Below, one piece after another: positions 48,541-60,076 of a stretch of 64,000 nucleotides of DNA. The position numbers and the translations under genes are program-made. Below the pieces are notes generated by a model. The model had not been told where the DNA came from. It saw only the letters and a program-made list of their open reading frames with translations, and did not search any database. Source of the DNA: Artemia franciscana (lineage: Eukaryota > Arthropoda > Branchiopoda > Anostraca > Artemiidae); NCBI RefSeq assembly GCF_032884065.1, contig NC_088873.1:40509403-40573402 (forward strand), given 5' to 3'. Each line of letters begins with the position of its first letter. The first letter of the stretch is position 1.

Positions 48541-49075
48541 GACTCCTCTTACAGATGGAAAAAAATGCTATTTTGAGCTTCCATCTTCTCTGCTTTCAAA
48601 AAATTATGCCTTAATTCTCAACTCCGATGGGCCAATCTAAAGTTGAAGCTGAACTATGCCCGGCCCGAGAAATTATGAACGACGTGCATTAGTGAGGATT
48701 TTACTGCGCATAATTTTATTCCATCGTCAAGTTTGACTGTAATGTGGCCCTGGCATAATAAAGGCCTTACCAAGATTGAGATCAGGCTGAAAAATGCGCA
48801 AATCATGTAATGAAGTGGCAGAAACATAGATATACCTGTATTCATGATGTCTAAGAAATGCAAAAGAAGAACTATTTATAAATCGGCTATACCAGAATTC
48901 AGACGCTTTAAGCGCAAAACTAAACTTTCGGAAATTATTCATAGAAGTGGGAAATTAAAGTTTGGGGGGGAAGAACTTTATTAAAATTTAGATTTTCTTA
49001 AAGGTTTAAGGTTACTATCTGGTTCAAGCTGTAAAATTTGATCCCCCCCCTCCAAAAGTGTTTGTCCGATCCGTA
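48541..49075. other. intergenic sequence downstream of SFRP
   Basis: No gene. G and C runs near 48965 and 49040. Confidence 0.4.
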
Positions 49076-49195
49076 AAGTGGGCGTCGAGGAGGGGACAAC
49101 CTCTTTCATATACGGAATAATTTCTGTTCGTTTTAAGTTTTAATGTCGCTCCTTACTTGCAGTTGAAAAAACTTGCTTTTTTATTTGATTAATAA
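49076..49195 (-). repeat. single arm of the fold-back family
   Basis: GGCGTCGAGGAGGGGACAAC, TTCATATACGGAATAATTTC and ATGTCGCTCCTTACTTGCAG match the right arm of the copy at 33078-33204. No partner arm is adjacent. Confidence 0.75.
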
Positions 49196-49400
49196 TAAGG
49201 ATAGTCGATGTAGAGAAGATGTCAAAAGTAGAATAGCCAAAACCCAAAGTGTTTTTTCATAGTTGAAAAAAGTTTTAAGAATAGGAAGATAAAGCCTGCC
49301 AAGATTAGAATATTGGAAGCAGGCGTGATCACGGTGGTCAAGAATGATTCCGAAGCTTAGTTCCTCCTAAAAACGGAGGAGGATTTGTTTGATACTTCCA
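49196..49400 (+). pseudogene. RTE-like fragment
   Basis: The + strand reads DVKSRIAKTQSVFS, then a segment like RIGR...LPRLEYWKQA, matching the RTE block DVKSRIVKARFFHK at 30270-30212 and what follows. Confidence 0.6.
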
Positions 49401-49965
49401 GAGGAATTTTCTTGATTCCTCTCAAGAGAGGGGCTTAGAATATATGGGATGGAAGAGGCGTGTGCCTGTCAGTTTTGCGCTCAGGTGACTTGGAGGTCAA
49501 AATTGTTAGTAGCAGTGGTTGGTACTTTAGAAATTTAGAGTCTGACAGCAAAATTTTTGTCAGTTTATCCTTAAGTAAGTTTTATATGATTGATACGAAT
49601 TCGACAATGTTTTTCTTCTAGCCTGTGATTTTGTTTTATCACCCACCCTGTTTGTGTTTTTGCCGTTAATCGCATAAAGTTCATTTTAGTTCTTGAACCT
49701 GGATTCTTTTCTTTTTCCTCTGTGTAAAATTTTTGTTGACCATTTTTATGCTTGTTTAGTGTTTCTTTTACTTTTGTCTTGATTTATTATATGTTTCTTT
49801 GTTTCAGTTTTTCTTTTTAGATATATCAAAATTTAGAAGCGAATTCGGCTCTATTAGACCTTATGATAGCCTTTTGAAAATAAATATTATCTTATATTAT
49901 GAATGTTTCAAATTGGAAAAAAGGCGACTCAGAGACAATCCATAAAAATTCAAAAGAACCTGGTC
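49401..49965. other. 3' flank of SFRP
   Basis: Likely contains the SFRP 3' untranslated region on the minus strand. I see no clear poly(A) signal that I would commit to. Confidence 0.35.
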
Positions 49966-50214
49966 TTACTTTTGGCTTGCTCCTTTCTTCTTAAGAAGTG
50001 GAACTTTGGGTTTAGCCGTAGCTGACATTTCCATTTTCTTCTGCTTTTTCATTAATGAATGCTTGCTATTGACTAATTTTCTCTCCCCATTTTTCTTCTT
50101 CTTCCTCTCCTTGATTGGCAAATTTGGAATTGGTGCAACTCCTTCAGCGGCGAAGACTATCTTTGGATCGGAGCAGTCAAAAGACTTGAATTTTTTTACA
50201 GCGTTTCGAATAGC
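49966..50214 (-). CDS. SFRP: SFRP terminal exon: end of NTR domain and basic tail
   Basis: The exon follows TCTAATTTCAG (minus strand) and has 82 codons plus TAA. It starts in phase 0, as required by the upstream exon. AIRNAVKKFKSFDC completes the netrin-like domain; vertebrate sFRPs have WxKKxKEFKNFMKKMKNHEC at this place, so the last domain cysteine is present. Then follow SDPKIVFAAEGVAPIPNLP and a 50-residue tail very rich in lysine (KERKKKKNGERK, LLKKKGASQK). A basic tail is known to bind heparan sulfate in sFRPs. Secreted sFRPs bind Wnt or Frizzled and modulate Wnt signalling. Confidence 0.9.
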   Translation of the reverse strand, partial: AIRNAVKKFKSFDCSDPKIVFAAEGVAPIPNLPIKERKKKKNGERKLVNSKHSLMKKQKKMEMSATAKPKVPLLKKKGASQK

Positions 50215-50798
50215 CTGAAATTAGATTTAGTTGTAATCATGGATACATGACGATTAAGACATTAATTTTTACTAAGGGGAAATAAGACTCAGGATAAGTT
50301 TCAGTATTTCTTCATTGAATTCAATGATCACCAAGAGTTGGTTTGAAGGTTTGAGATACACCTCCTCCCCTTTAACAAAACTGTCCCTTAAAGTTTGAGC
50401 TCTATCCCTCAGACGTGAGACAAGATTTGAATTTACTCTAATTTACTTAGTTTTAATTAATTTACTTATTTCATTTACTTAATATTAATTGATTTAATTT
50501 ACTTAAATTTACTTAAGATTTAATTTACAAAGATTTGAAGCAAATTTACTATGACTTTGCAAAACTCCTTCATGAAGAAAAAGATGCTCTTTAATAATAT
50601 ATTTACACGTATCACCCATATCTAAATAGTTTAATACCAATTTTTTCCCCGCAGAAACAAGTTTTTCCCCAAAAAAGAATTTACTCTACGTATTTTAATT
50701 TTCGCCGATTGAAACAAAACCTAGTATTGAACTCAGAATTCTGACTCTGGATTGAAAGTCTAATGCTCAAATATCTCAGATAGCCGGGCTTGCTATCT
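50215..50798. other. SFRP intron sequence
   Basis: AT-rich, with a short repeat of TTTACTTA words at 50430-50530. No gene. Confidence 0.4.
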
Positions 50799-52510
50799 GG
50801 TTTACACAGAGGTGCCATTTGGGGGGGGGGGGAGGCAGAGGGGGCAAATGCCCACCCCAGATTTTCCAGGGGGCCCAAGCTTCCACCAAAAAGGGCCCTT
50901 TGCCGGCCATAATAATAACACTATTTGCTATTAACCATTGTAAACTTTGAAAGCAGGTTAGATACATAATTAAATTCTCAAGTTCTGTCAAATGCCCATT
51001 TCCTAGATGATTATATTAATGTTATAAATTCTGAATATTTGCAGTAATTCCTCTAAGTTCATAGACTAAAATAGGTCAGTTCCTGGCCTATCATTCCTTG
51101 ATGGAATCGTTCCTTGTTATCTTCCAATTGCACTAAATAGAAGCAATTATGCGAGCAACGAAATCGCTGTTTCAGCAGCTCCATGCCGTCACCATCGACT
51201 TGGTTATTTCTCGATCGCGCACCCTGATTCAGGCCACAAGAAGCAGACTCACCAACCTGCGTTCAGATGCTTCATTTGTATCGTTTTTCAAGAAGGCTAA
51301 AGAGTTTGCATCAGAACTCAAAATTGAAGTACCTGCTGTGAATGGACCCGATACTAGACCCTCCTCTGTTCGTCAGAAAGGACGACCTTGAAGAACTCAA
51401 AAGATCACTAAGCATCGGAAACAATTTGTGACAACTTTGACACTAGGAAAGAATTTCATCGAATCTGGAAATTGGACTACTACTTTGGCGGATGAAATGA
51501 AGCAAGAATACTTCAAAACTTTTGACCGTCTACTAGCCGAATTTGACAGAAGGTTCACAGATAACTTTCCAGTGCTGAGTACGCTCGAAGCCTTGGATCC
51601 AAGCTCAACCAAGTTTATGGACACAGAGCTGCTCAAGCGTTTCTCTTCTCTTTACTGCAAGCTGGATATCAACAGCATTTTTCTCGAATATCAAGCTAGT
51701 ATTGCCAAGCGTTTCTTGCTCAGTGAGGAGAAAAAGCCTGAAAACTTCCTAGACATTGTTGACCATCTTCAGGCATTACCAGTGGCTTACTCAGAAGTAA
51801 TTAAAGTACTTCGTATTGCTGCCACACTTCCTGAGACAACAGCAAGCAATGAGTGTTTGTTTTCTAGCCTAGAAATAGTGAAAAACTACCTGCAGTCTAC
51901 AACAGGAGATGATTGCCTCAGTCACCTCCTTTTGATATTTGCAGAGAAGGATTTAGTAAAAAATTTGGACTACAACCAGCTTGTTGACAATTTTGCAAAG
52001 ATGAAAGCTCGGCGGTTCCCCTTGTTACCTTGAATGTTGTTATATATTTTTTTTTTATCTTGTTATCTTTTTCCTTTTTGCAAATATATTTGATCTGGAA
52101 GATTTCTGCTGAAGGAAAACTGAGATTTTGGTTACAACCCTCAGCATAACAACGAAGGTTACTTTCACCGACGTATTGTTTACTTAAATAAGAAAGTTTC
52201 TTGCTGAGGAATGCCAGCCTGTAGTCTGGTTGAATTTTTCACTTTCAGTTTAATCACTTAACCTTGTTGATTGTATTCTTTGTTGTTATAATTAATCTTA
52301 GAGGTCAGTGTGGCTGAGTTCCACATTTGGTTACAGTACATTTTCAAGCAACATACGGGTGCTGAAAATGCATTTTTACTTAGAATATTTGATCAATGTG
52401 CTGCCAAAACCTGGATTTGTCATATGCGACACAAAGTGAATTGGGGGGGGGGGCAGATGGAGTTCATGCCCACCCCAAGATTTGGCCGAAATGGCGCCTC
52501 TGGGTTTACA
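50799..52510. mobile_element. second hAT element with perfect 8-bp target-site duplication
   Basis: The element spans 50807-52502 (1696 bases). Left end CAGAGGTGCCATTT, right end AAATGGCGCCTCTG, with a G run and GCCCACCCCA near both ends as part of an imperfect longer inverted repeat. The flanking octamers 50799-50806 and 52503-52510 are both GGTTTACA. It lies in the SFRP intron between exons 55415-55668 and 49966-50214 and carries a truncated transposase. Confidence 0.95.
51149..52033 (+). pseudogene. hAT transposase C-terminal part (ZMYM1-like), one stop codon
   Basis: One reading frame runs 295 codons, interrupted only by TGA at 51389-51391. It contains RATKSLFQQLHAVTIDLVIS (helical insertion domain), EYFKTFDRLLAEFDRRF, STLEALDPSSTKFM, and the dimerisation domain LRIAATLPETTASNECLFSS followed by YLQSTTGDDCLSHLLLIFAE. 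This matches the C-terminus of ZMYM1-like hAT transposases (LPxTxASxERxFSxLxxIKxYLRSTMxxxRLSxLxLL). The BED finger and the first catalytic acidic residues are missing, so this copy is an internal deletion derivative that needs a partner transposase. Confidence 0.88.
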
Positions 52511-52724
52511 CCTTTGATGCATTAATATATGCAAATAAATGGCCTTTTTTCTAGAGTTGTAGACATCTACTAATTTTATAAAATAAGATAATAATTATTC
52601 TCGTTATTGGTTACCAAATATTACTATCATTACTGAAATTACGTATGCTTTTCTGTCTGTTATGAGTGCTTACTAGAAATGAAGACTATAAACATATATC
52701 TTATAAATCATGCAGCACATGTAG
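52511..52724. other. SFRP intron sequence
   Basis: Nothing recognised. Confidence 0.4.
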
Positions 52725-53215
52725 ATTGTTGCACCACGACAAGTGTCTTCAAGCCTACAGCCACTTCGATCGAAGTGCAGCTTTTCTTTTTCTATATTTA
52801 TTATTTTCAGTAGCTGCAAGTGTGAGCATGTAAGGTGAAGTGGTATATGTATAATCTGCTGCAGCACAGAAACGGTTTTCAAGCCTACAATCAATCGAAG
52901 TGCAGCTTTTCTTTTTCTATATTTATTATTTTCAGTAGCTGCAAGTGTGAGTATGTAAGGCAAAGTGGTGCATGTATAATTTGGTGCAGCCCAACAAGGG
53001 TCTCCAAGCCTACAATCATCACAATCTAAGTGCAGATTTTTTCTACATTTATTATCTCCAGTAGCTGCAAGAGTGAGTGTGTGAGGTAATGTGGTGCATA
53101 TAAAAAGGGGTGCAGCACAAAAAGTTTCTTTTAGCCTACAACCATTTCGATCGAAGTGTAGCTTTTCTTTTTCTATGTTATTCTTAGTAGCCGTAAGAGT
53201 GAGTCTGTGAGTGGT
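52725..53215 (-). repeat. 126-bp tandem repeat, four copies
   Basis: The block CTGCAAGTGTGAG (or variant) occurs at 52814, 52939, 53065 and 53191, giving spacings of 125, 126 and 126. Each unit also has GTGCAGCTTTTCTTTTTCTA, TTATTTTCAGTAG and a CAAGCCTACA segment. Because 126 is a multiple of three, a minus-strand frame stays open for 182 codons (53221-52673), repeating TLTLAATENNK-like and HFDRNGCRLED-like peptides. The 125-base unit shifts one repeat out of register, which argues against coding use. Confidence 0.9.
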
Positions 53216-53557
53216 TTTCATTGTGAGTTAATCTTCGAGTGGCACAAAAGTGATTTCCAGTAAGTCTGTGTAGAACCATTTTTGATATGAGATAGAAAGT
53301 TATGCTTTGCTATTTTTTGGAAAATATATATTTCAGTTATAATTCTATTGTAGCTAAGAAAAAAAAGAATAAAAAAAGTGGTGACACCAAACTTGCCTTC
53401 GATGATTCAGTTTCAGTTTGGCTTCAGTTCAGTTGAATTCAATAGTTTTTGTATTACGAGATAGGAAGCTATGCACACTGATTTCGGGCATAATCAAATT
53501 TTTAAGTTTTAACCAAGAGCGTATCCAAGATTTTTGCTCGGAGGGGGGGGGATGCTC
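53216..53557. other. SFRP intron sequence, lone MITE end
   Basis: AAGAGCGTATCCAAGATTTTT and a G run near 53514-53550 resemble the left end of the AGGGCCGTATCCAGGA MITE. No matching right end was found. Confidence 0.4.
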
Positions 53558-53745
53558 ACTAGAATACAGTTGTTGGTCAACAATGTCTCGCTGGAATGAG
53601 ATTGATGACCAATAATGATCAACAACGTTGCAAGAAAAGGCCTTATCAATGCATAACCAAACACTACTAAGCCGTTCAACAGGTTTGTTAGAAATGTGAA
53701 AAAAAGAAGGATGGAGATCAATTTGGGTGATCATGTATGATCGGG
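53558..53745. repeat. dispersed repeat with internal GTTGTTGGTCAACA hairpin, copy 2
   Basis: Same order of blocks as 47438-47640. It begins right after the G-rich lone MITE end. Confidence 0.8.
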
Positions 53746-55414
53746 GAGGAGGGTACAAAAACAATTTAAAAACGGCTTTGCTTTTAACGGTCAAGTTCAT
53801 TGCTCGCAAAAAGTATTTAGGGATTTCTTGTATAGTTAGCTAATACCACCTAGAGATGAAAAATTAGAGATTGTTTATCTTGAATGTATTATGTTATTGA
53901 CACATTGTGGAAGTAAGGGCAGGAAATAGAGCAGGTTTGATAAAGGTGTCATTGAATATGCATTTAAGATTTGACATTTCTCACTACTCTGTAATTAACT
54001 TTATGCTAATAGGTTTTTTTTAGATTTAGAGCTAGTCAGCACGCTAAGTTACAAAAACTTTGGTACTATCTAAAATGGTCTGTAGAAAATAAAAAAGTTT
54101 TAACTCAAAACTTTCGTCAAAGAGAATTCTCAGCAGCTCCCCTCCCCCTAATATAAAAATCGTGTGGTTATCTATGTTTCAAGGTAAGTTAGAATGTAAT
54201 CGTATTTTCGAATGTTTTGCTTTCACAATATTTCCGTAAATCAATGAATTACTTTATTATTCACTGGTTCAGTATTCGAAAAATGAAACATATACACGAA
54301 TAGGGAGTTATGCGGGGGGACTCGGGGCCCTCCTAAAATCCTAAATTTTTCTGTAATTTCTGGAAACTTCTTACTCAAGTTATCAAATAAAATTTGTCTT
54401 ACTAGTACTCCTCCCATCCGAAAAAATATTGTGTATGTGCCTATATGTAAATATTCTACGTTTTCTTACCTCCATGTTGAGGAGGTTTTCTTGTAACTCA
54501 CCCCTCCCCTCTCTAAAGTAAATTCATCAAGCAAAAATTGTTAACTATACTTCGTTATACAGCTTAGGCTTTAACTATAGCGCTTGTGTTTAATTCATTT
54601 TATCGTTCTTGTTTGAATTACATGTAGGCTATCATTGAGCAAGAAGTTTCATACCTAGCATACATACCAATCTTAAACTATCATACTCTATCATTTGATT
54701 GAGTTCGTTTGCCGGTATACATAAAACTTGGAAGCTGCAGTCCTTTCCAAAATGTCCTTTCCTTTTACTCATTCGGAGAGATGATTAGTAAGCGGAGCTT
54801 TTTAATCCAGGTTTTTTCGCCGTGTCTCTGATACTTAAAAAACCTTTCTTGTAAAGAGACGCTGATTGGGAGGGGGGCTTTAAAAATACCTTTCTTGTAT
54901 CTTCATTAATAGGAATCGACCCCCCTCTTATTTTGACAAATACCTTATTAATGTTTTCTTAAAAAATGAAGAAATATCCCCCCCACTATATTTGGTGGAT
55001 TTACTTAACTATCCTTTTAAAAACAAACGGTTCGTAATAATAGTAAAAAGGATTACCCAATTGTTTCTTTTAGCTCTGCTACAAAATTCATCCATAGAAC
55101 CTTGTAAATACCCTAATTGGAAGACAAAGCTATATGACCAATCCATTAGTTCCCCTTAATTCAACCGAAGCCCGAAAATCCACTTATTAAAATCATTTAA
55201 ATGATTTTCAATTCTATTACTGGGAACAGCAGGCTTAGCAAAGTACATATGATGCATTCCTAGAGTGAATTAATGGAGAAATGCATCATTAGGGTTATTG
55301 TGGGACTGTCAGAGAGGGCAAGTGGGCTGCATTGTCAGAGTAGTGACTATTGTATTGAAAAGAAGCATAATACAAGGATCCTTAAACTAATTTAAAAGTA
55401 ACTGAAATTAATAC
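53746..55414. other. SFRP intron sequence without a recognised element
   Basis: AT-rich with C runs near 54130, 54920 and 54980. No gene. Confidence 0.4.
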
Positions 55415-55668
55415 CTTTGATTTCTTAGTCCATGGTAAAATCAACGTTGGGAAAAGTTCTCCATTCTTCTTTTCTCCCATGAGTAGGTATTTTGTAGCTC
55501 CTGTACCCTTTCCAACCTCTTCGCAACAACCTTCTGATGTTGGGAATTGGAGCTGTCGCTTTGCGATTTTCAGGTCGTCACGGACCTCTGAGGTTGCTTT
55601 TAGTACTTTGAATCCTTTGGTAACTAACTGTCCTTTTTTCCCATTCCGTTTTAATTTCGTTCTTATCA
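55415..55668 (-). CDS. SFRP: SFRP exon: main part of NTR domain
   Basis: 254 bases on the minus strand, after CCTTTTTTTTAG and before GTATTA. Its first two bases complete a valine codon left open by the upstream exon; it ends in phase 0. It reads IRTKLKRNGKKGQLVTKGFK, then VRDDLKIAKRQLQFPTSEGC, CEEVG, and YLLMGEKKNGELFPTLILPW ending TKKSK. Vertebrate sFRPs have DLKKxVLxLKxxxxCxCxE and YLxMGxKxxGEL...W at the same places. The adjacent CC pair stands in for the usual CxC. This region folds as the netrin-like barrel. Confidence 0.92.
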
Positions 55669-56449
55669 CTAAAAAAAAGGCTCATAAAATTAAATATTTT
55701 ACCATTAGGAAAACAGATAAAGAGGAAACTCATGGTCGTTTTTGAGAGAAAATGGCAGCGCCATCTAGCCTTAACCAGAAAAATTTTAAAGTTTATAATT
55801 TAAACCTACTTCTCCTGTTTATTTTTCCTTTGATTTACACTAGTTTGCATGGACAAGTGTCCCTTTTTTTCAAGCGCAATATATATTCAGCTGCCAAGTT
55901 TTTTTAACTATCCTTTGTTTTACTCGTTAGCCTATTATATATACTTTATACTCTTTTTTTACCTATTTTTTTTCATTTTTTTATTTATATTTTTTAAACT
56001 ATTCTTTGTTTTACTCGTTAGCCCATTATATATACTTTATGCTCAATAAAAAAGTTTAGAAACAAAATAGACTGCTGATATATAAAAATTTACCTCTCGG
56101 TCCAGCAAAATTAGCTTTTAATAAAATATAATTCTTAATCATATTATGTCTGTCGGATAGGAAAAATCAATCGAAGAATTAAAACATTCTTCTTCTAAAA
56201 GTGAACATGATGACACTTATAATTTGCAATTGGGCTCATTCCTGCACAGGTGGAGATATTTAGCAGTTATTGTACTGTTCTAAGACATAATACTTCCTTT
56301 TAATAACAATATTAAACTAAATAGTAAAAATATTATTTACCCCTCCCCTATGGACCCATATTAGGTCTATCCATGCATGAAAACCCCAATTTTCTAAGAA
56401 TTTCTTTTACTTATTGGAACAAAATCGTGAAGCTTTTAGGGCACTGCCA
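55669..56449. other. SFRP intron sequence
   Basis: Two near copies of TACTCGTTAGCC(T/C)ATTATATA (about 55920 and 56010) mark a short local duplication of about 90 bases. Otherwise nothing. Confidence 0.4.
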
Positions 56450-57010
56450 CGTTTTTAACAACGTTGTCACATTAAACGGTGAAAATAAATAAATAAAGCC
56501 GATTAATTAAATTTGACAACGCTTTTCGTCGGTAAAATTGCAATCACTAACTAACTATCTATCGATTCCCAGAGACAACTAACCACACCTTCTTCATCCA
56601 CCTTTCTTTTCTTTAATTTGGAGTCCGCTACTACCAGTAACTGCATAAATGTACAGTGGGGTGTTTACGAATAGCAAAAACACTTCTTGCCCCCGGACCC
56701 ATACTAGGTCTATTGATACAAGACTATAAAGTTTTTAGTGCATTACTTTATTCTAATCAGTGTTGTCATGTTTGACTGTGAAAATAATTAATCAAAGCTA
56801 ATTGATAAATTTGGCGACGCTTTCCGTCCATAAAAATTCAATTGCTAACTATCTGTTCATTCCCAAAGACAGCTAACTCCACTTTCAAAGGAAAGCTAGG
56901 ACTTCTTAAGCTGTTTAATGCCATATGATTTAGCTGATTTTTGGCTGATTTTTTATTCAAGTTTCCTTTTTTAAGTCTGGTGCCCGCTACTGTCAGCAAC
57001 TACATAAATA
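56450..57010 (+). repeat. dispersed repeat family with AAATTTGACAACGCTTTTCG core, copies 2 and 3
   Basis: Two diverged copies in direct orientation (about 56450-56655 and 56750-57010). Both share ATTGTCA/GTTGTCA...AAATTTG(A/G)C(A/G)ACGCTTT, AGAGACAACTA/AAGACAGCTAA and GCTACT-CCAG/GTCAG blocks with 44070-44310. Confidence 0.65.
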
Positions 57011-57071
57011 TGTATGGAGGCCTTTTCCATTAAAATGATTTTCCAGTTTTTAAAGTTACCTACTACTACTA

Positions 57072-57323
57072 CTAACAACTCACTGCAGCACCAAGCCGCC
57101 TGAGGCCAACACAGCTGCGCACGCTCCTCCTCCAACCTAAACTTTTCAAAACCTCCCTCTTTACACCCTCCCAGGAAGTTCCCATTTCCTTTAAATCTTT
57201 ATTTATGACATCCTCCCAACCCAGACAAGGACGACCTGCTTTCCGTGTAGCCCCAGACGGTTGGCCAAAAAGGACAATCTTCGGTAATCTGTCATCCTTC
57301 ATCCGCAGAACGTGGCCGAGCAC
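57072..57323 (-). pseudogene. RTE-like retrotransposon C-terminal tail
   Basis: Open for 83 codons on the minus strand: LGHVLRMKDDRLPKIVLFGQ, then RKAGRPCLGWEDVINKDLKE and GTSWEGVKREVL. This is the conserved C-terminal end of RTE-like polyproteins (WLGHVxRM...GxRxxGRPxxRWxDxV). The rest of the element is absent, as expected of 5'-truncated insertions. Confidence 0.88.
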
Positions 57324-57941
57324 TTAAACAATTCAAAAGACTGGATTTCGTTTTTAATGTCCTTGGTACTTTGAAAATAGGACCCCGGATGTATTGAAAC
57401 TTACTTTTTAAAGATTTGGCCCATTTTCATACTCAATTCTCCTACTTTGAATGAATATGTTTAGCTACTTTGGTTTCTCAGGGTCGCCAATTCGGGAGAC
57501 AGACATTTAGTCTCCTTAAGTATTTAGATCTTAATTCTCTCATTAGATATAAGCTGACACATCTTCCTGGTAAGGCCCTAAAAGCCCAAAGGAGAATGGG
57601 ATAGTGTTTAAATCATCATTATAATCAGTCAAGGTTTGGAGAGACTATCCCTCAGACAGATCCTTACCTGAGAAATACACTTGTCGCCCAAACATGTCAA
57701 AATTCGATATCTGAATAGCCTATCTAGTAATCTGACAAGGAACTCATGTCAAGTTATGTCTTGCCACACGATAAGACAATAAATAAAACTTAAGTTTTTG
57801 TTTACTTTTGACAATTTACGTGTGGGTGTGAATCTGTAAAACTCTTGGTCTAATTGTTTTCTTACTGGAGATATTGGCTTTTGTTCTCTTTGACTGACAC
57901 AGTACACCTGGTGATTTGAAATCATAGCACTATGATACAAA
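57324..57941. other. SFRP intron sequence
   Basis: No gene or repeat recognised. Confidence 0.4.
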
Positions 57942-58570
57942 AACCTGCAGAAGGGCTGTCTCCGAGGTGTAGACAGGGCCGCTAATTCATGACATTTAGG
58001 GGGAGGAAAGGTTTTCTTTATTTTACAAAAAAGGTATTTTTCAAAGTCTAGGAAGGGGAGGAATTTTGTTTCCTTTGATTTTTCCGATGAAAATAACAAA
58101 GAAATTATTTTTACTTGGGGGTGCTCAAATTTAGGGGGGGGGGGCAATGATCCCTCCTTCCCTAAATGGTGCTCATAGGTATAGAAAGGACATGAACAAA
58201 TAATTGACCCTTTCCTTATTAATAAAACTGCGAAAACCTGCAGAAGTGCTGTCTCCGAGGTATAGACGAGGCTGCTTATTCATGACATTTAGGGGGAGGA
58301 AAGATTTTCTTTATTCCTGTTTTTTATTTAACAAAAAATGTATTTTTCAAAGTCTAGGAAGGGGAGGAATTTTGGAATAACGAACGAAATAGGATGATTG
58401 AAATATGATTGAATTGAAATATGATGGATGAAAATAACGAAGAAGTTATATTTACTAAGGGGGTGCTCAAATCTAAGGGGGCAATGATCCCTCCTTCCCT
58501 AAATGGTGCGCATGGGTATAGAAAGGACATGAAAAAATAATTGACCCTTTCTTTATTAATAAATACGCGC
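57942..58570 (+). repeat. tandem duplication, about 293-bp unit
   Basis: AACCTGCAGAAG at 57942 recurs at 58235, and both copies carry TCATGACATTTAGGGGGAGG, CAAAGTCTAGGAAGGGGAGG and AATGATCCCTCCTTCCCTAA. The second copy has an extra insertion of about 40 bases near 58370-58420. Confidence 0.9.
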
Positions 58571-59284
58571 TAAGATCTTTCAACTTTTGAAAGAAAACGA
58601 TTCTTCAAGAAAATCTGAGGCCTCTTATCTGCAATTTTCCATTTCTTTTTTTTTAGAAAATCAAAGCTAATTTGCTCTGATCAGTTATGTAAGGAGTTTG
58701 AAGAGGACATCTTGAGACTCCTCTGGTTAATATCCTATTACTTTATTATCATATTACCTATTACAAGGGTTAATACCCTTAAGGTTCCTCCCCGTGGTTT
58801 CTCATCTACACTATTCCAATCTTTTTTTTATTACTTTTTTTAGAAAATCGATGTTCAATCTTTTCTGTTCAGTAGTCAAAGGACCTCGAGGAAAATACTG
58901 CGAAATCTTCTGTTTAGTGTCCAATTGGAATAAAAAGATTAAATTTAAACATTTTTACTGATACCAATAAGCTCTAAGATCGTAGCAATTTGATTAGACA
59001 AAACAAACAGAAATTTAAGCAGAAAAATAAAGTTAAGAGAAGTAAGATCCCTTGCCCACTAATTACCTTCACTGGGAAACTTTCTGACTGGGAAATCTAG
59101 GGGTTTAGAACTAAAGTGGACCAAGCCGGGGAAACTAGGGCTGCTCTTGAGGCTATTCTTGGAAAATTGTTATATTCCAGTGGCAGCCTAATTAGAGAGT
59201 AACCTTTGAAACATCAGACTGATCGTGTTTAAAAGAGTAAGCTGAACGAAAAATGTGCTTCTAACCCACTTTCTACAGCTATAA
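58571..59284. other. SFRP intron sequence
   Basis: No gene recognised. Confidence 0.4.
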
Positions 59285-59620
59285 TGAGAGGAAGGTTGAG
59301 ATGGATTGGACACGTTTTGCAGATGAAGGATGACATATTTTTCGGTCATCCATCCAGGGCCAAACGAAAAGTGGATCGTCCCCGAATGGGGTGGGAAGGG
59401 GTTGTAAGAAAGGATTTAAAGGAAACTAGAACTTATTGAGAGTCCAGGGCCAAACGAAGAGCAGATCGTCCCCGCATGGGGTGGGAAGGGGTTGTAAGAA
59501 AGGATTTAAAGGAAACTAAAACTTGTTGAGAGTGACTAAAGAGGGAATCCTCGAACTGATTGGGATGAAGAAGGAGCGTGCACAGCTTTTTGTTCATAGG
59601 CTAAATGATCTCTGCTGTAG
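59285..59620 (+). pseudogene. RTE tail with internal 90-bp duplication
   Basis: The + strand reads MRGRLRWIGHVLQMKDDIFF, then RAKRKVDRPRMGWEGVVRKD, the same C-terminal block as 57072-57323 in the opposite orientation. CCAGGGCCAAACGAA at 59354 recurs at 59444, so 90 bases including the RAKR...KETR codons are duplicated in tandem. Confidence 0.8.
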
Positions 59621-59687
59621 TGTTAGTAGTATTAATAATTCCTCAAATTTAGTTATTAAAATAGAATCCTTTACTTCTCTGTTATAG

Positions 59688-59761
59688 GTGCCTAAGACCA
59701 GGGGAATATTTGGTTGTGGTAATTCAAAAGACGTTATTTAACGTTGTCGACGCTTTTCAAG
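59688..59761 (+). other. candidate exon, unidentified
   Basis: 74 bases between GTTATAG and GTGAAA. Read with one leading base, it is open for 24 codons (CLRPGEYLVVVIQKTLFNVV, then DAFQ) and ends with one base. A later acceptor-like site (TTTTAG before 63953) would continue in frame to a stop seven codons on. I do not recognise the peptide, and two short open segments can arise by chance. Confidence 0.2.
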
Positions 59762-60076
59762 GTGAAACACGTATCATACATTCTTAAATTGCATTTAATT
59801 CACGAGAACCCTACCTTTTTAGGCACATCTCAAGGAACCTAAGATTAGATATCAGATTTGATTATTGTCCCACGAAAATGCCCGTAAAACACTTGCGTGC
59901 GCCTATCTAAGCCCGTCCTCGTGCGTGCCGTGCTTGGCCTCAATGGTTGTCGGCTAGTTATGTAAGATCGAGTGTGATTTGAGCTACAAGCTGTTAATTA
60001 TTCTGTTAAGCCAATATTCTATGATTAGCATAAAGTTTCAATAGCAGACGTGGACAGTGTATTCGGTTCATACTGA
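59762..60076. other. SFRP intron sequence
   Basis: Nothing recognised. Confidence 0.35.

Noticed and set aside
53429..53809. 126-codon minus-strand frame
   Set aside because: It runs through the non-coding dispersed repeat and the lone MITE end; the related copy at 47438-47640 does not keep the same frame.
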